In this document: one piece after another, positions 46,514-58,512 of the stretch
How the letters are laid out: the number at the start of each line of letters is the position of its first letter
How positions within the stretch are numbered: the first letter of the stretch is position 1
From: Cinclus cinclus
Lineage: Eukaryota; Chordata; Aves; Passeriformes; Cinclidae
NCBI RefSeq assembly: GCF_963662255.1
Contig: NC_085050.1
Span: 3,171,194-3,235,193 of the forward strand
Length of the DNA: 64,000 bases
Direction of reading: 5' to 3'
The notes under the pieces: model-generated
What the model saw: the letters and a program-made list of their open reading frames with translations, nothing else
What the model was told of the DNA's origin: nothing
Database searches by the model: none
Position numbers and translations under genes: made by a program

Positions 46514-49179
46514 TACTTTGAATCTGTGGTTTTTTGTTTTTTTTCTTGGTGGAAGAGCTGAAATTGTGGACTGCAGTTTGGGAATAGGCTTGAAAATGGA
46601 GTTTTGAGGGAATATCCGTTTTATGAAACTTTTTTCCTTTATGATTAAATGCATAAAAGATACCAGGGAAGGAAAAGAAGGTTTTGAGATCACTCTGTAG
46701 CAGGTGATATCTGAAGCTAGCCCATTACTCGTTGCAAGGGTCAGTCATGTTAGGAGCATGGATTTGGAAGAGGTATCACTTCGTCTCTGATCCAGTCAAA
46801 CTTACAAACCATATTTTAGCTCTCTTAAAACTTCATCACCTTTCCTCAGTGATGGCTTCCCACCCATTTTTCCACTGTGGATTGTAGGGTGGGCAATTTA
46901 AGATCACTTTTGTGACTTCCCAAGTAGATGCTGTCCTTCTGTCATAGAGTGGGAAAGGTTACTCAAATATATTTTATTGTTTTGAATCTGAATGCTCCAA
47001 TTAGTGGCATGGCTAATTCATCTTCACACTTCCCAATATGACCACAGTCCTAAACTTCTCACGGAAGTCCCAATCACACTTCAAATTTCACATTTCATAG
47101 TTTTCTGAGACTTAACAAACCAACCCAACAAACAAATTTCTTCCTTTCTCCACATCCAGGTTCTTGGAAAAGAGAAAGGAAATCAGTCCTAGGAACAAAA
47201 CTTTCTCCTCCTTTGTCTTTCCACTGTCAGACAGGTGCAGTTCTGATGAACACCCATTATCATTTCCTTGCTTCTAGAAGCTCATCATCTTCCATGAATT
47301 CCAGGTAGTGCTCAGAGCAATCAACAGCTGAGCAGGGGAGGGATGAGTTGTTCCTCACATATTGAAAAGGATTTTTAAAATAAGAGTTTGCAGTGTTGAT
47401 CCCACTAATTTTTATTTTTTTTCATTGTTCTTGATACATTTCCTGCCTGACTTGTGGCTGAATTTCACAATCTTCCTCTGGCCACTTTGAGCTGTGCTGC
47501 TGTCCAGAGGGTTTGACCTTGGCATGGATCTCCTTGGATTTGGGACAATATTGATCAACTTACTAGTTCTCTTAATTTAATGCATTCAAGCTGGTTTGTC
47601 TATTTTGTCATCTTCTCTAAAGACAATCCATCATTTCTTACTGCTAACCCTTTCAATTATTATTAGGGGACCTTTTCACATCCCCTTTTTAACTTTACTC
47701 TCATGGTATTCACCTCTTCCTTCGTAAAACATTAGTTACTAATGACCTTCTGATCCACGTCTTTCTTTTCTCCTCCCCTGTTCCAGTAATATTTCTGAGT
47801 TAAATATGCCATGCAAGTAGATGTGGCAGCAAAGAAATGAGTCATCTCTTAAAACAGGGAATTATTTTTTTCTAGCCTGTAGTGGGAATTTCCTTGAATT
47901 AAAAGAAAAGGTCAGATTTCAGTGAACAACAGGCAATGACAATGGATGAATAATCAGTCTTGGTGTGCTGCAGAAGTGCGTGTGACTGGGATTTAGAGAG
48001 GGGAAGAAGTTTGAAGAAGTTGTTTTTTTTTTTTGGACAAATCATGCAGTAGAAATAAGTAACTAAGAACTAACACCCTGAGCATGCTGTTAGCTTTATG
48101 AATTGTTCTTATGTTCACACACACATTCTGTCCTGGTTTTCAAAAGATTTTTAGCCTCACTAAGTTAATCCTCCTTTAATCTAATCTTTGTTTTTCTTGT
48201 CTCTCCATGGCAGAGACTTTGCTCTACAGGTATTTTCCTGCTGAGGATCTTTGAGTTTTGAAAATAACAGCAGAAATAAATACTCGGAGTAAACTATATG
48301 TACAACATATGTGTATGTGATTTTGAGGAGGATCCTGGCTGGAGATTACTGAAAACATTAAATGGATCCAAAAATATCTGTATCAAAACCACATCATCCC
48401 TTTCTGTCCTCTGCGCCAGAAGAAAAACCCCAACTCTGAATCAAACCAAGCATATTGGAACAGGGAAGAACAGGAGTAAAAGGCAATCCTTTGGATCAAA
48501 TCCTGGTGCTGCTGCTGCTGCAGCAAAAAACCCCACAAATTATGGAGGATCCTAAAGCTTTTCATTCTCACCCTAAAAGGAGACAAAACACGCTGGGAAT
48601 GGGCACATTATCCAGATATTTCAGTGTCAGGCTTCTCTCTACAGACTTGTTTGCACACACTGGGAATTAGCAAGAGGAGATTATTGAGGGCCATCATGGA
48701 CCCAACCAAAGTCCTAATTTGCTTTGGCACAAGTGCAGAGTGACATAAAAACACAGATCAGCCTGTTCTGCCCAGCCTAGAAAAACTCTGGCTGGGATGG
48801 ATCAGCTGGAGGAGTGGGTGCCAACAGTGGGAAATCTGTGGTGATGTAGGAGATGAAAATTTCCTTCTTAGGCTCTGTGATGATGCATAAAAAATGTAGC
48901 TAGGAAACATATAAAAGTTGAAAGCATTCTGTTGAAAAGACCAGGAAGGGAATCCTGAAAATAAATAAGAAAATACACACTTGGGCTTCTGGAAATGAAG
49001 CAGAGTAATGATCCATTCTTTGCTTGGGTTTAAATGCTTCCATGCCCCATTTGACTCCAAATGATGCTGTAGACTTTTGGCTTTGGCTCCCTTGTAGAGA
49101 TCCTTGTACAGAAAATTACTGAAACTGCAAAGTTTTTATAGAATTCACAGCTCATGTTACTGTGGAACTGAGAGCACTG
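46514..49179. other. Unique non-coding sequence
   Basis: No gene is recognised. A short (GCT)n/CTGCTG run lies at about 48508-48523 and a T-run at about 48023-48035. Confidence 0.5.
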
Positions 49180-49345
49180 ACACAGCTGCCCAGGACAGTG
49201 CTGGAGTCCCCATCCCTGGAGGGATTTAAAAGCTGTGTCGATGTGGCACTTGGGGACACGGGTCGGTGGTGGCCTTGGCAGTGCTTGGGGAATGGTTGGG
49301 ACTGATGATCTCAAAGGGCTTTTCTACTGATTTTGTGGTTTTGGA
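49180..49345 (+). mobile_element. GC-rich CR1 LINE, short 3' fragment
   Basis: CAGCTGCCCAGGACAGTGCT, CCATCCCTGGAGGGATTT, GTGGCACTTGGGGACACGGG and GTGGCCTTGGCAGTGCTTGG, followed by GGGACTGATGATCTCAAAGG, are the 3' end of the same subfamily as 24373-24748. Confidence 0.9.
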
Positions 49346-52300
49346 CAGTGATTTTGCTACGCTGGGACATCAGGAGTGCAGTGGGTAAAATAAAATCCCA
49401 GAGGAACTTTCCTTTTCCTTTCACTTCTGTATTCAGGTGGCAAGGTCTGAGAGTTAGAAATAAAGAAAGGCTCCCTTGTGCACTATCAACCACTTAAGAA
49501 AATGACTCCCCTTTGCCAAAAGTCCTTCGGGTCATTTTTGGCAAGGATGTTGCAATCACTTAGATTGTGACTGTACTTTTTTTTATTTGTTATACCTTAA
49601 TGCCTTCACAGGAAGGCAAAGTCAGGCCTCTTTTGAATGACATTTCCAGTAATATTCACATTTCTGCAAGTGATGTCTCTCCTGAGAGCTCCTCAATGGA
49701 CATAACGTGAAGAATAGAGATATTAAAAAAGTGTGGAAACAGAATAAACAACTTGTCCATTCTGCCATGTACAAGTGAGAAACCTTGGCCTTTGACCATA
49801 TCAGGCTTCATGAGTTTTCAGTGAGATGAAATTTTGATTCTCTTGAGTTGACAGCAACGGTCTAGCAAAGCTTTCAAGGCTGGGGAAAGAGCATTTGCAT
49901 TTTGTAGTGACCATCTCAATGTGTGCCTTCAATCATTTTTTTTAGTAATTTAAACTGAATCCCTTCTGAGTCCAAGTTCTTCACCAGAGATACCTGAACT
50001 CTATGAAAATGGGCAAAACTTGCACTTTCTGTTAATAAGAGAACTCCATCAAATGAAGAGAATTTCCTAAAATGATGTTCAAGCTTTAGGCAGAAAGACT
50101 CAACGTCCTTTTTGAATTAGATAAGGAATCTATGCCAATATGTCAATAAATATATGCCAGTATAAGGGTATTGAAGTGAATCCAGTTGTTAGGCTCCAAA
50201 GATCTCCACAACACTGCAGGACAGGTTGATGTCCTCAGAGAGTTCTTCCATGGAAGACTTCAATGGAAAGACTTGCTGTGGTAGCAGACTTTTAAAAGGT
50301 CTTATGTAAGATAAGAATTGTACAAGAATTCACAGCATTCCAGTGAATAAACAAATGTAAGGAAGCCTGGTAAGCAATGAGGAAGAGGAGCAGGCAAAAC
50401 CACTTCAAATAAATGGCCAGGGGTTTATTAACAGCATCCTGTGAGGCCTCGACAGCATGGGTGCAGTTTGGCAAGGAGGAAATATATCCCTGTTTGCAAA
50501 ACACTTCCCTGCTTATGGGATCATAAAATACATAAAAACAAGGGAAAACAAAAGGAAAAAGACCTTTCTTGTTCCTCATGTCATTCAAGAACTTGTGACA
50601 GCTTTGGTTGACAGGCACTCAGTGCCTGTCAGTCCTGTGCCTGGCAGGATTTTAGATCATTTTATCTCTTTAAGGATCCAGCCAGAGGGCTGGAGAGCCT
50701 ATAATGTATCTTGCTTCCAAAGCAATAAAATAAATGTGTGAAGGGCTTTTTAATGCACCTCTAAAATAACAGAGTGAACCCTTTAAATCAGGTCTGGCCC
50801 AAATACAAATTAATTTGACATATGGATAATCTCCAGCAAACTCTTACTAGGGCAGAGAATTCCCCTTTTCATCTACAGTGCTTTTGAAACACCTTCAGAG
50901 CCAACCCTGATATGGCAACTTGCAACCTGAGGGATTCACTAATAAATCAAAATAGCAAAACTCAAAGAGGAAAAATCTGAATACCTAATTTCAGGTAAAA
51001 TGACAAGGTTAAATGCCTTGCTGGCATTTAGATACTGTGCTGAGTGCATTTGAAATGCAGATATATGACTTGGACTTTGAGAAGACAGCGACCCTAGGAC
51101 AAAATTTATAGCCTGTCATGGTAGAAATTATTTACAGAAAAATGGAGCATCTCTGAAAATCTCAAGAAAATATAGGAAAAAAAAAATCCAAGAACTAACA
51201 AAACAGTAAAAAATTGAAGATGTGTGATGGGACGGATTTTAAAGAAAAAATTTGGATTTCATCTAAACACAAATGAAGAATTTCTGGAGACAGTTTGGAT
51301 GGCTTGTAGAACATAAAGAAGTTACAAACACAGAGACAGTCCAGGAGGTGTATTATTCCCTGACAAGCCAAAAAATGGCATTATGGTGTGCAGAGTAAGA
51401 AAGACTCCGGAGCAGTAGAAATACAAGTGTTCTTCAGAACAACACTGATCAATTACACCAAAAAATGTGGGGAAAAGAACACATGAAAAGTTCTGGATAA
51501 GTGGAAAAAGATCCTCCCTGGACCTGTCCTCTTGACCAGGGTGAAGATGGGCATTTATGGCCACAAAGGTCACACTTAGAGGAGTTGCATTCAATTTCTT
51601 GCCCACCTGGACCTTCAGGCCCTATTTTGGAGAATAATTCCTGGTGTATAACTGGAATATTTTTCTTTTTAAGCACAATCAGTAAAAAGTGCATGTGCAA
51701 CTGCAGAGCCCACACTGGAAAAGTGGAGTGAACCTCCAGAGCTCCCAAGAACATTTGGAGAAATCTGGCTATGCCATAAAATATTTCTGCATGGCAGAAG
51801 AATAATGGCAAACAGCATTCTAATAATTACATTTACGTAGTTTGATTTGCATAAATAAATATGCTGTGGCTTCCCACTCCCTTCTCCAAAGCCTCTGACA
51901 AGTTGAAACAACAAAACTTCTCTGGCAAGAGGAACTCATGTTTCTTCACAACAGACTCCTCTGTGTATCTTGAATTTCAAAATGAGAGAAAATGTTCTTG
52001 AAAAAGAAACTCCAAACAACTCAAAACTCAAGGTCGTTGTGACTGACAGGCTGCTGGAGAGCCACTGACACTAGAGGATTTGACAGTCTTGCAAACACTT
52101 GCATCCGATGATAGTTTTCCTTCTAGATGAGAAATTTGCTGGTAGAAATCCAACAGGGTCAGGAGATATTTCATTTCAAAGTTTAGATGCTTCTCACTTC
52201 TCATCAGGTTATCTTTAACATCGTGGTTTGATGCAGAATGTCCTCTTGGCTCCAGCTGAATCTCAATCAGGAGTCTCAGCTCCTGCTCCTCTACATCCCC

Positions 52301-52432
52301 CCACCTCCACCAGTGGCTGTGGCTCTCTTCTGACCCCATAAATTAGACAACAGGATGGGAACAGTCTCCATGAGCCATTTTCAAATCCAGAAGCTCTCAT
52401 TTGCAGCCAGCAGCTGAGCATTCTTTCAAAGA
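49346..52432. other. Unique non-coding sequence
   Basis: About 3 kb without a recognised gene. A near-perfect palindrome lies at 50609-50631, and a hairpin with TTGCCAAAA/TTTTGGCAA arms lies at about 49514-49546. Frames at 50292-50618 and 51449-51811 (both -) lack family or splice support. Confidence 0.5.
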
Positions 52433-52507
52433 AAAAAATAAAATAAAATAAAATAAAATAAAATAAAATAAAATAAAATAAAATAAAATAAAGTAAAATA
52501 AAATAAA
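52433..52507. repeat. (AAAAT)n microsatellite
   Basis: About 15 copies of a 5-bp AAAAT unit. There is one A-to-G change near the right end (AAGTAAAATAAAATAAAG). On the - strand it reads as a Phe/Tyr/Ile repeat, which is not a protein. Confidence 0.97.
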
Positions 52508-53849
52508 GACTTGCAAAGGCACTGCTGAAATGGTGGTGATTTTCTGCTTAGTGCAGGGGCTGAGCTGGTGAGAGTAAATGTGAGGAGTTCTCTCCACAGC
52601 ATTCTGGGGCAGCACTGAACCACAAAATGCTGCAATTGCTCCTATGGCTGGAAAAGTGAAGGGGTCAGGAGCAGCCCCAGCAGAGCTCCACAGCAGCAGA
52701 GGTTCAAGAGGAAAGTTCCATGTGGGAAACTCTCAATATTTTTAGGTTGTTTTGAACAATGAGGAGAAAACACATGGTTGTGGGTTTTTTTCCCCAAACA
52801 TTTAGCTCATGTGTTTTCTGTTCATTTTCTGTTTTCTGGATAATTTTCTGATTCTCTGCTAGACCTCACCTTCAACCGAGTTTGCCACTGGGAGTTTGCA
52901 GAGATATGAAGTAAAAGTGTGTTGGTTCTTCCCTGAATATACTTAAAGTGATTCCTGGATTTTGCCATGCCTCATTTCCTGCTCTTTCAGTCAAGCAGTG
53001 AAATTTGCCTGTACAGAACATGAATATCTCTGAGCAAATGTTTCGTTACAGAAGAATCTTCCCCAATAAACCTCCTTTGAGTGCTTGGCTTGCATTCCTG
53101 TCACTTTTCTTGAATTTTGGATTTCTAAGGTAAGTAGAAATTATTATGCAAAAACTGCACTAAATAGAGCAAGGTCAAGCATTTAAAAGCATTTTAGCAT
53201 TATTGATGAGTTGTGTGTTGATTATACGCTTAAACTGATCTCATGTGGGATGTCCTAAGAAATCCTCTTAGACATAAGAAAAAGCATGGGCTCATGTTGG
53301 ACCTGGAGCAAGAAAGGAGGATGTTTCAAGAACTGAAAGTGCTGAATTGATAGTTTGACTCACATTGCATATTTCACTCTGTTTCAAGCAGGTCCGTCTC
53401 GGGAAAAATATAAAAACCAAAAAATTGTGGAGGTGTTAATGTGCCTGACATTTTAATAGCAGAAATATCTATGGACCCTTTTCATCTTGACATCTGAGCT
53501 GTTCCCACATGAAGTACTAAAGGGAAAATACCCAGGTTTTCAAAAGCCAACAAGGTCTGTGCTGATCATAGTGATCCTGGGTGTCATTTTGCCATCCACA
53601 ACATGGCAGAGTGTGTTCTCCTTTCAAAGGAAATGTTAAATGGAGAGTTGGGATGAGTGCTAAAAATCCAAAACTGCATTCTGGGAAAAGCTGACTCTAG
53701 AATAACAGAGTCCTTGGAAGTTTTCTGCTCGATGGATTTTTGCTTGTGTTGTGCTCAGCTGCCTGATAACATCACACCAATAAGTACAGGCTGGACAGGG
53801 ACATCCAGTATCTGTAATTCACTGTTCCCCTGTCTCTATTTTCCCAAGC
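52508..53849. other. Unique non-coding sequence
   Basis: No supported gene. A short segment at 53052-53129 lies between an acceptor-like TTACAG and a CTAAG|GTAAGT donor and has one open frame, but it is too short and too hydrophobic to call. Confidence 0.45.
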
Positions 53850-55000
53850 ACACTTAAGGTTTGAAGGAACATCGAGTGGTCTCCTGGGCCTGCTGTCACC
53901 TCTGAGACAGGAAGAAGAAGGGATGAATCTGCTTCCAACATGTTGGACAATACCTCATCTATCGACCCCCTGAAAATGTCCTCTCAATCCCCTCTTTTCT
54001 AGACTAAAAAAAAAAGAAAATCAGGTTTTCTGTACTTTTCCCTCCAAGTCCTGCTCTTAAAGCTCTTCTCATTTTCAGTACAGTTCTCTGAGAACTCACT
54101 CAAGTATGACCAGAATTGTAATTGCAGTGCCCAAACCTGAAGATAGAGTTCCAGCCAAGGACATTGCTGTACAAATAGAGAAGAACAGTGACCTTATACT
54201 AATATAGTCCAGACTGGAACTCAACTTGTTCCACAAGGATCCAGGCTGATTCCACTTTGTCTGTGTTCAGTCCCAAAGTGTGGGGAGGGGATCCCTCTAA
54301 AGGCCCTTTTTTTTTTTTTAAGAATTCCCCTTGATTCATTCTTAAACCACTTAGTATTTTCTTCAATTGAATGATTCCACAAGGTTTTCAGAACTTCTGT
54401 CAAAGTTGCCAAGCTAAAATTCAAACTCTGTTTTTCAGAGTATTTTGTGGTTTTTTTCTCACCCCTTTAGCTCTCAGATCACTTTCTGTCTCCATAGTCA
54501 AATCATTAATGAAAATACTAAAGCAGAAAGGATTCCATAGGACTTCCACCTGAAACATCCTCCCATTTTCAGATAACCAACAGCATGTCCTTTTCTTCTG
54601 CCTTAAGTATTTAAGGAGCAATTTTCTGATTTATGAGTAAAATACAGGCCATATTCCCTAAGTGGAGAACATCATACTGGAGCATTATGAAACTTTCAAG
54701 ACCTGTTTCCCCTTCTTCCTCTTCATTTATGTAGGCTAAATTATCAGTGAGAGAGGGAACTTAGGCTGCTTTAACAGAATTTCTTCTTGACAGTTCCCCA
54801 GTGACCACATTTTTTTCACATCTCTATGACGTGCTTGTGAAATGTTTAATAATTTAATTCCACCATTTCCAGCAACGGAAGCTTAGGGAGTTTGAGAGGT
54901 ATTTCTGATTCTCTTTTTAAAGCACAGCCTTGCCATTCTCCTGAATCCTTTCCCCTCCCACCAACCAGGAGTTTCTAAGAACAGTTTTTACTGATTCTTT
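53850..55000 (-). mobile_element. Ancient CR1 LINE relic, about 1.1 kb of ORF2, antisense
   Basis: Blocks in the order expected for antisense CR1 are visible. They are GTCAAATCATTAATGAAAAT with GGATTCCATAGGACTTCCAC (near 54500), AACTTTCAAGACCTGTTTCC (near 54690), CTAAATTATCAGTGAGAGAG, then GAATTTCTTCTTGACAG, then TGTTTAATAATTTAATTCCA with CCAGCAACGGAAGCTTAGGG (near 54870). It spans part of the reverse-transcriptase region. It is decayed by many substitutions and indels, and it is the longest mobile-element remnant here. The left part (53850-54200) aligns less clearly. Confidence 0.6.
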
Positions 55001-55450
55001 AAGTATCTGTACAAAATGGTATCTTAAAAGCAGGATGAGAAAAGACTGTGAAATCCCATTGTGTCCAAACCCAGAGATGAGATAAGCTTTTGGAGATTGG
55101 TTTGTATGTAAGTTTTATTTCTCATGGAGGCAAAATTAGGCTGTTAGTGTCAGAAAAGGTATAAATCTCAGAAACAGCTGCAGAAATGACTCAGGTTTCT
55201 GAAGATACGTGTGAGATGTTTCAGATTAAATTGAAGAGGATAAGGAAGGTATAAATAATAATAGACCAGTGTGATTCCATCTTAGTTATCTCAGAGCACT
55301 TCTGGAAGAATTGAAAGGCAGGTGGTGAGAAGTGTTACTCTTTTCTCAAAGGAAAAAGAGTCCTAAAAATGATTAATCACCTCACATGATCTTTTGAAAG
55401 CAAGTTTTGTGAACTGGGAAGCTAGACATTTTTCCACACCGAATATCTGC
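55001..55450. other. Unique non-coding sequence
   Basis: No gene or repeat is recognised. Confidence 0.5.
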
Positions 55451-55484
<34 letters not shown>

Positions 55485-55560
55485 AGTTTGTTTTTTTAGT
55501 TTGTTTTTTGTTTGTTTTTTTTTTTTTTTTTTTTTTGTTTTTTGGTTTTTGTTTTTTTTT
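55451..55560. repeat. T/G low-complexity tract (TTTTG-type)
   Basis: About 110 bases of T with spaced G on the + strand. It includes a short TTTTG array at the left, two TTTTTTAGTTTG units and a run of more than 15 T. It is the strand opposite of the A/C tracts elsewhere in the window. Confidence 0.9.
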
Positions 55561-58124
55561 ACATTATGAATACTGCAGCTGGTTTAACATACACTGTTAT
55601 AAATAGACAAGTACCCTGCACTCCCCATAGGCACTTTCTGGAGCATGTTGCACACCACAGTTGCACCTCCTTTTTATAATTAATCTTTTAGATTGGAATA
55701 TAAATGAAGCTTCAATTAAATGAAGTCACAAAACTTCATCTTTACCTTATTTCTTCATCCATTTGCCAGTCCAAGGTCAGTGACAGTTTGTGGGCAGTGG
55801 CTGTTGCTCTGCTTTGAAATCGTGTTTCATTAAAGTTAATATTTCCTGTCTGATTTCCTTTTTTGGCCAAGCTCTACAACACACCATTAAAACCCATAGG
55901 GGAATAAAGCCTGGATAAATTGAATTTTTGCCAGAAAGCCAGTTCACGTATTGCTCATGTTTCCTACATCCACAGCTGGTGCTGGAAGTGTGCAGGGATG
56001 CATTATCAAAGATTTTTGCCATAATTAAATTATAAACTTTACAACTATGAATAGCAAGATTATATAATACTCTATAGCAAATATATTCTGGAACCTTTTC
56101 TATTTAACTTCTGTGCTGCTTGATTTAAAAACCCCCTGTTAGATTTGAAAGGTGGATCATTTAGTCACTAACACTCCTCACCATTACTACAGTCGTCAAC
56201 CTAAAATCTTAAGCACTTGAACTGAAATCAAAGCCTGTTCCAAAACCAAGGGATTACTTGTTCTCCAGCCTATGTATTTATTTTATATGGAAGTGTGTTA
56301 TTAAAGTTAATAGTGCAATAAAACCTCCGTTAAAGCATTTAGTGCACAAATGCAGTTAGCACAGTACCCTTTTTAGGAGGGTTATGAATCAACACGTCAA
56401 GGAGCCCAGATAAATCTAGGAACTCTTTTCTTATAGCCTGCAACCATGTGCTTTTTTTGCTCTTTATTATAAATAACACTGAAGTGTGTGTTTGAGACCC
56501 ACCAAAGATGTTTGAAAGGCCTCTATAGCCCTCAGCAAGGAAAAGATCACATAGTCAAGAACTGAATATTCTGAGAATGATACATTTGGATATTTTTAGT
56601 GCTCCATGAACTATTCCTTCCTAAAAATCCCAACAAAACCAACAGAGAGAAAAAGGCCCAAAATTCACAAACACTCTTTTAGTTTTTTTTTTTCTCCAGG
56701 AGTGAGAGATGAAGTGTATAAAATGCATTTCCTGAAGTCAGTTGACATTTCTCTTCATTTTCCACGAAACCAGGCAGGCATTACTGAGAAGGGAATACTT
56801 GCAGCTATTTTTTTCTCCTCTTATGACAGGAGAAAAGTTTGTAAAGAACCAATACTGGAATGTTCATCCTAGTACGATTTTAAATTAGAAAGTTTAGAAT
56901 TGGCAAAGAATTTTCCTTGGGGTTTAGGGTTCCCACCCATCAATGTCAGATAGTGAAAAACATGTTTTTGCTAAAAAATCTGCACTTTTTTTTTCCTAAC
57001 CAAAATTTCCAAGCTCTAAAACGAACACCAAACCCATGCATTTCAGTTCCATATGATATATTTCAGTTTGTAATGATCAGCTGATTTTTGTTGTGAGGTA
57101 GATGAAGTTTCATCAATAATCTTATGGGGACTGTTGCCTCTCAGGAGCTTCTTTTCCAGGATAATTTTACTATTCTTTAAAATGAGCTTTAGAATGTGGT
57201 TTCTCCTGCAATGAGGAAGATTTCAGTTTCCTGCTTGCTCCAAACCCAACTCCAGTAATCTGAGCATAAATTCTTGAGCAACGATTGGAAAAAGCCTTGA
57301 TGGGTTGTGACAGATTGCACATGTAAGGATTTCAAGAGGATTTCGAGGATTTCAAGAGGATTTCAAGACTAAACTCTCTTGCTGAAAATATTCAAACACA
57401 GAGAACTGGGCTTATTGTGCAAAAGTGAGTGCTCTTTGTGGTTTTTTAGTTCTTGCCTAAAGATGAATCCTGGCCTTGTCCCTCTCCACTGGTGCACGTT
57501 CCCCACAGCAGTCACCAAACCTCTGCCCTTCACTCAACTGTGCCCTTACCAGACTCAAAAGCAAACTGGGATGGACTCTCCTCATTCACCTTCTTCAAGC
57601 TTTGAGTATTTGTAGACATTAGCAAAGATGCTTTTCAAGAAGCGTTAAAAACAGATAAGGAAAAAATAGGAAAATGGATAATCCTGAGGACTTTAGTTTT
57701 GTTTTTTGCTTTGAAAATCTTGACCTAAATCCCAAAAGTTTTGCAGGAAAAAAACACAAAAAAGATATTTGGTCTCTACTAGTACAAGAGTTCTGACCTC
57801 CCCCCCCCAGCGAAAAAGCTGTTCTCCCTTATATGAAGGTGGAATATAAAGTTTTAATAAACTCTACCATTCTGAGTCATTCTAATCCTATTATCTCTCA
57901 ATCCTCTTGCTGTCCTCTATGCATTTACATCTGCAGAAGTTGGGCTGGATTTTTCCTCTACCCGAGTCACCTCTGCTACTTTCCCACTGGGCAGAGCAAA
58001 AATCAGGACTAAAATCAGGAGCTCTGCCCTCCCTGATGCCACCTGGGACTCACATCCCTGTGCTTTCCGTAGGGGCACCTGGAGATCACCACATCTCCTC
58101 CCAATTCTGCCTTTATTTTAGTGC
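55561..58124. other. Unique non-coding sequence
   Basis: About 2.5 kb with no supported gene. It includes an 11-bp tandem repeat listed separately (57326-57367) and a C-run at about 57800-57809. Confidence 0.5.
57326..57367. repeat. 11-bp tandem repeat, four copies
   Basis: Units of AGGATTTCAAG repeat at 57326, 57346 and 57357, with a 9-bp variant AGGATTTCG at 57337. Confidence 0.9.
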
Positions 58125-58338
58125 CTGGAGAAGGTGCAGGAGGAAATTGTTCCCTGTGAAGGTGGGGATGCCCTGGCACAGGGTGCCCAGAGAAGTTGTG
58201 GCTGCCCCTGGATCCCTGGAAGTGTCCAAGGCCAGGTTGGGGCACCCTGGGCTAGTGGAAGGTGTCCCTGCCCATGGCAGGGGGTGGAACTGGGTGGGCT
58301 TTAATGTCCCCTCCAACCCAAACCATTCTGTGGAGATA
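58125..58338 (+). mobile_element. CR1 LINE, 3' fragment
   Basis: GGAGGAAATTGTTCCCTGTG, TGCCCAGAGAAGTTGTGGCT, AAGTGTCCAAGGCCAGGTTG, GTCCCTGCCCATGGCAGGGG and CTCCAACCCAAACCATTCTG run in order. The + frame through it gives HRVPREVVAAPGSLEVSKAR, the conserved end of CR1 ORF2. Confidence 0.95.
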
Positions 58339-58380
58339 TGACAGCATCAGCACATGAGGTCATCTCATCATTTGTTCTGC

Positions 58381-58512
58381 TTTATTTTTGTTGGGTTTTT
58401 TGTTGTTGCTGGTTTGGGTTTTTTTTTTTTTGCAGTGATCTGCTTAATTGGCAAAACAAACAAACAAACAAACAAACAACAAAACAAAACCAAAATAAAA
58501 AACCAAAACAGT
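58381..58512. repeat. T/G tract followed by (CAAA)n tract
   Basis: T/G-rich sequence (58381-58434) is followed after about 20 bases by an A/C tract with about five CAAA units and more CAAAA words (58455-58512). The two halves are complementary in composition. Confidence 0.85.

Noticed and set aside
48506..48523. (GCT)n/(CTG)n run as an expandable triplet repeat
   Set aside because: It is only about five units long and imperfect, so it is not remarkable.
53052..53129. 78-bp segment between TTACAG and CTAAG|GTAAGT
   Set aside because: One frame is open, but the peptide is short and hydrophobic, the acceptor lacks a pyrimidine tract, and nothing links it to another exon.
56920..56940. TTTAGGGTT as an interstitial telomere sequence
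   Set aside because: Only a single telomere-like unit is present, which is expected by chance.
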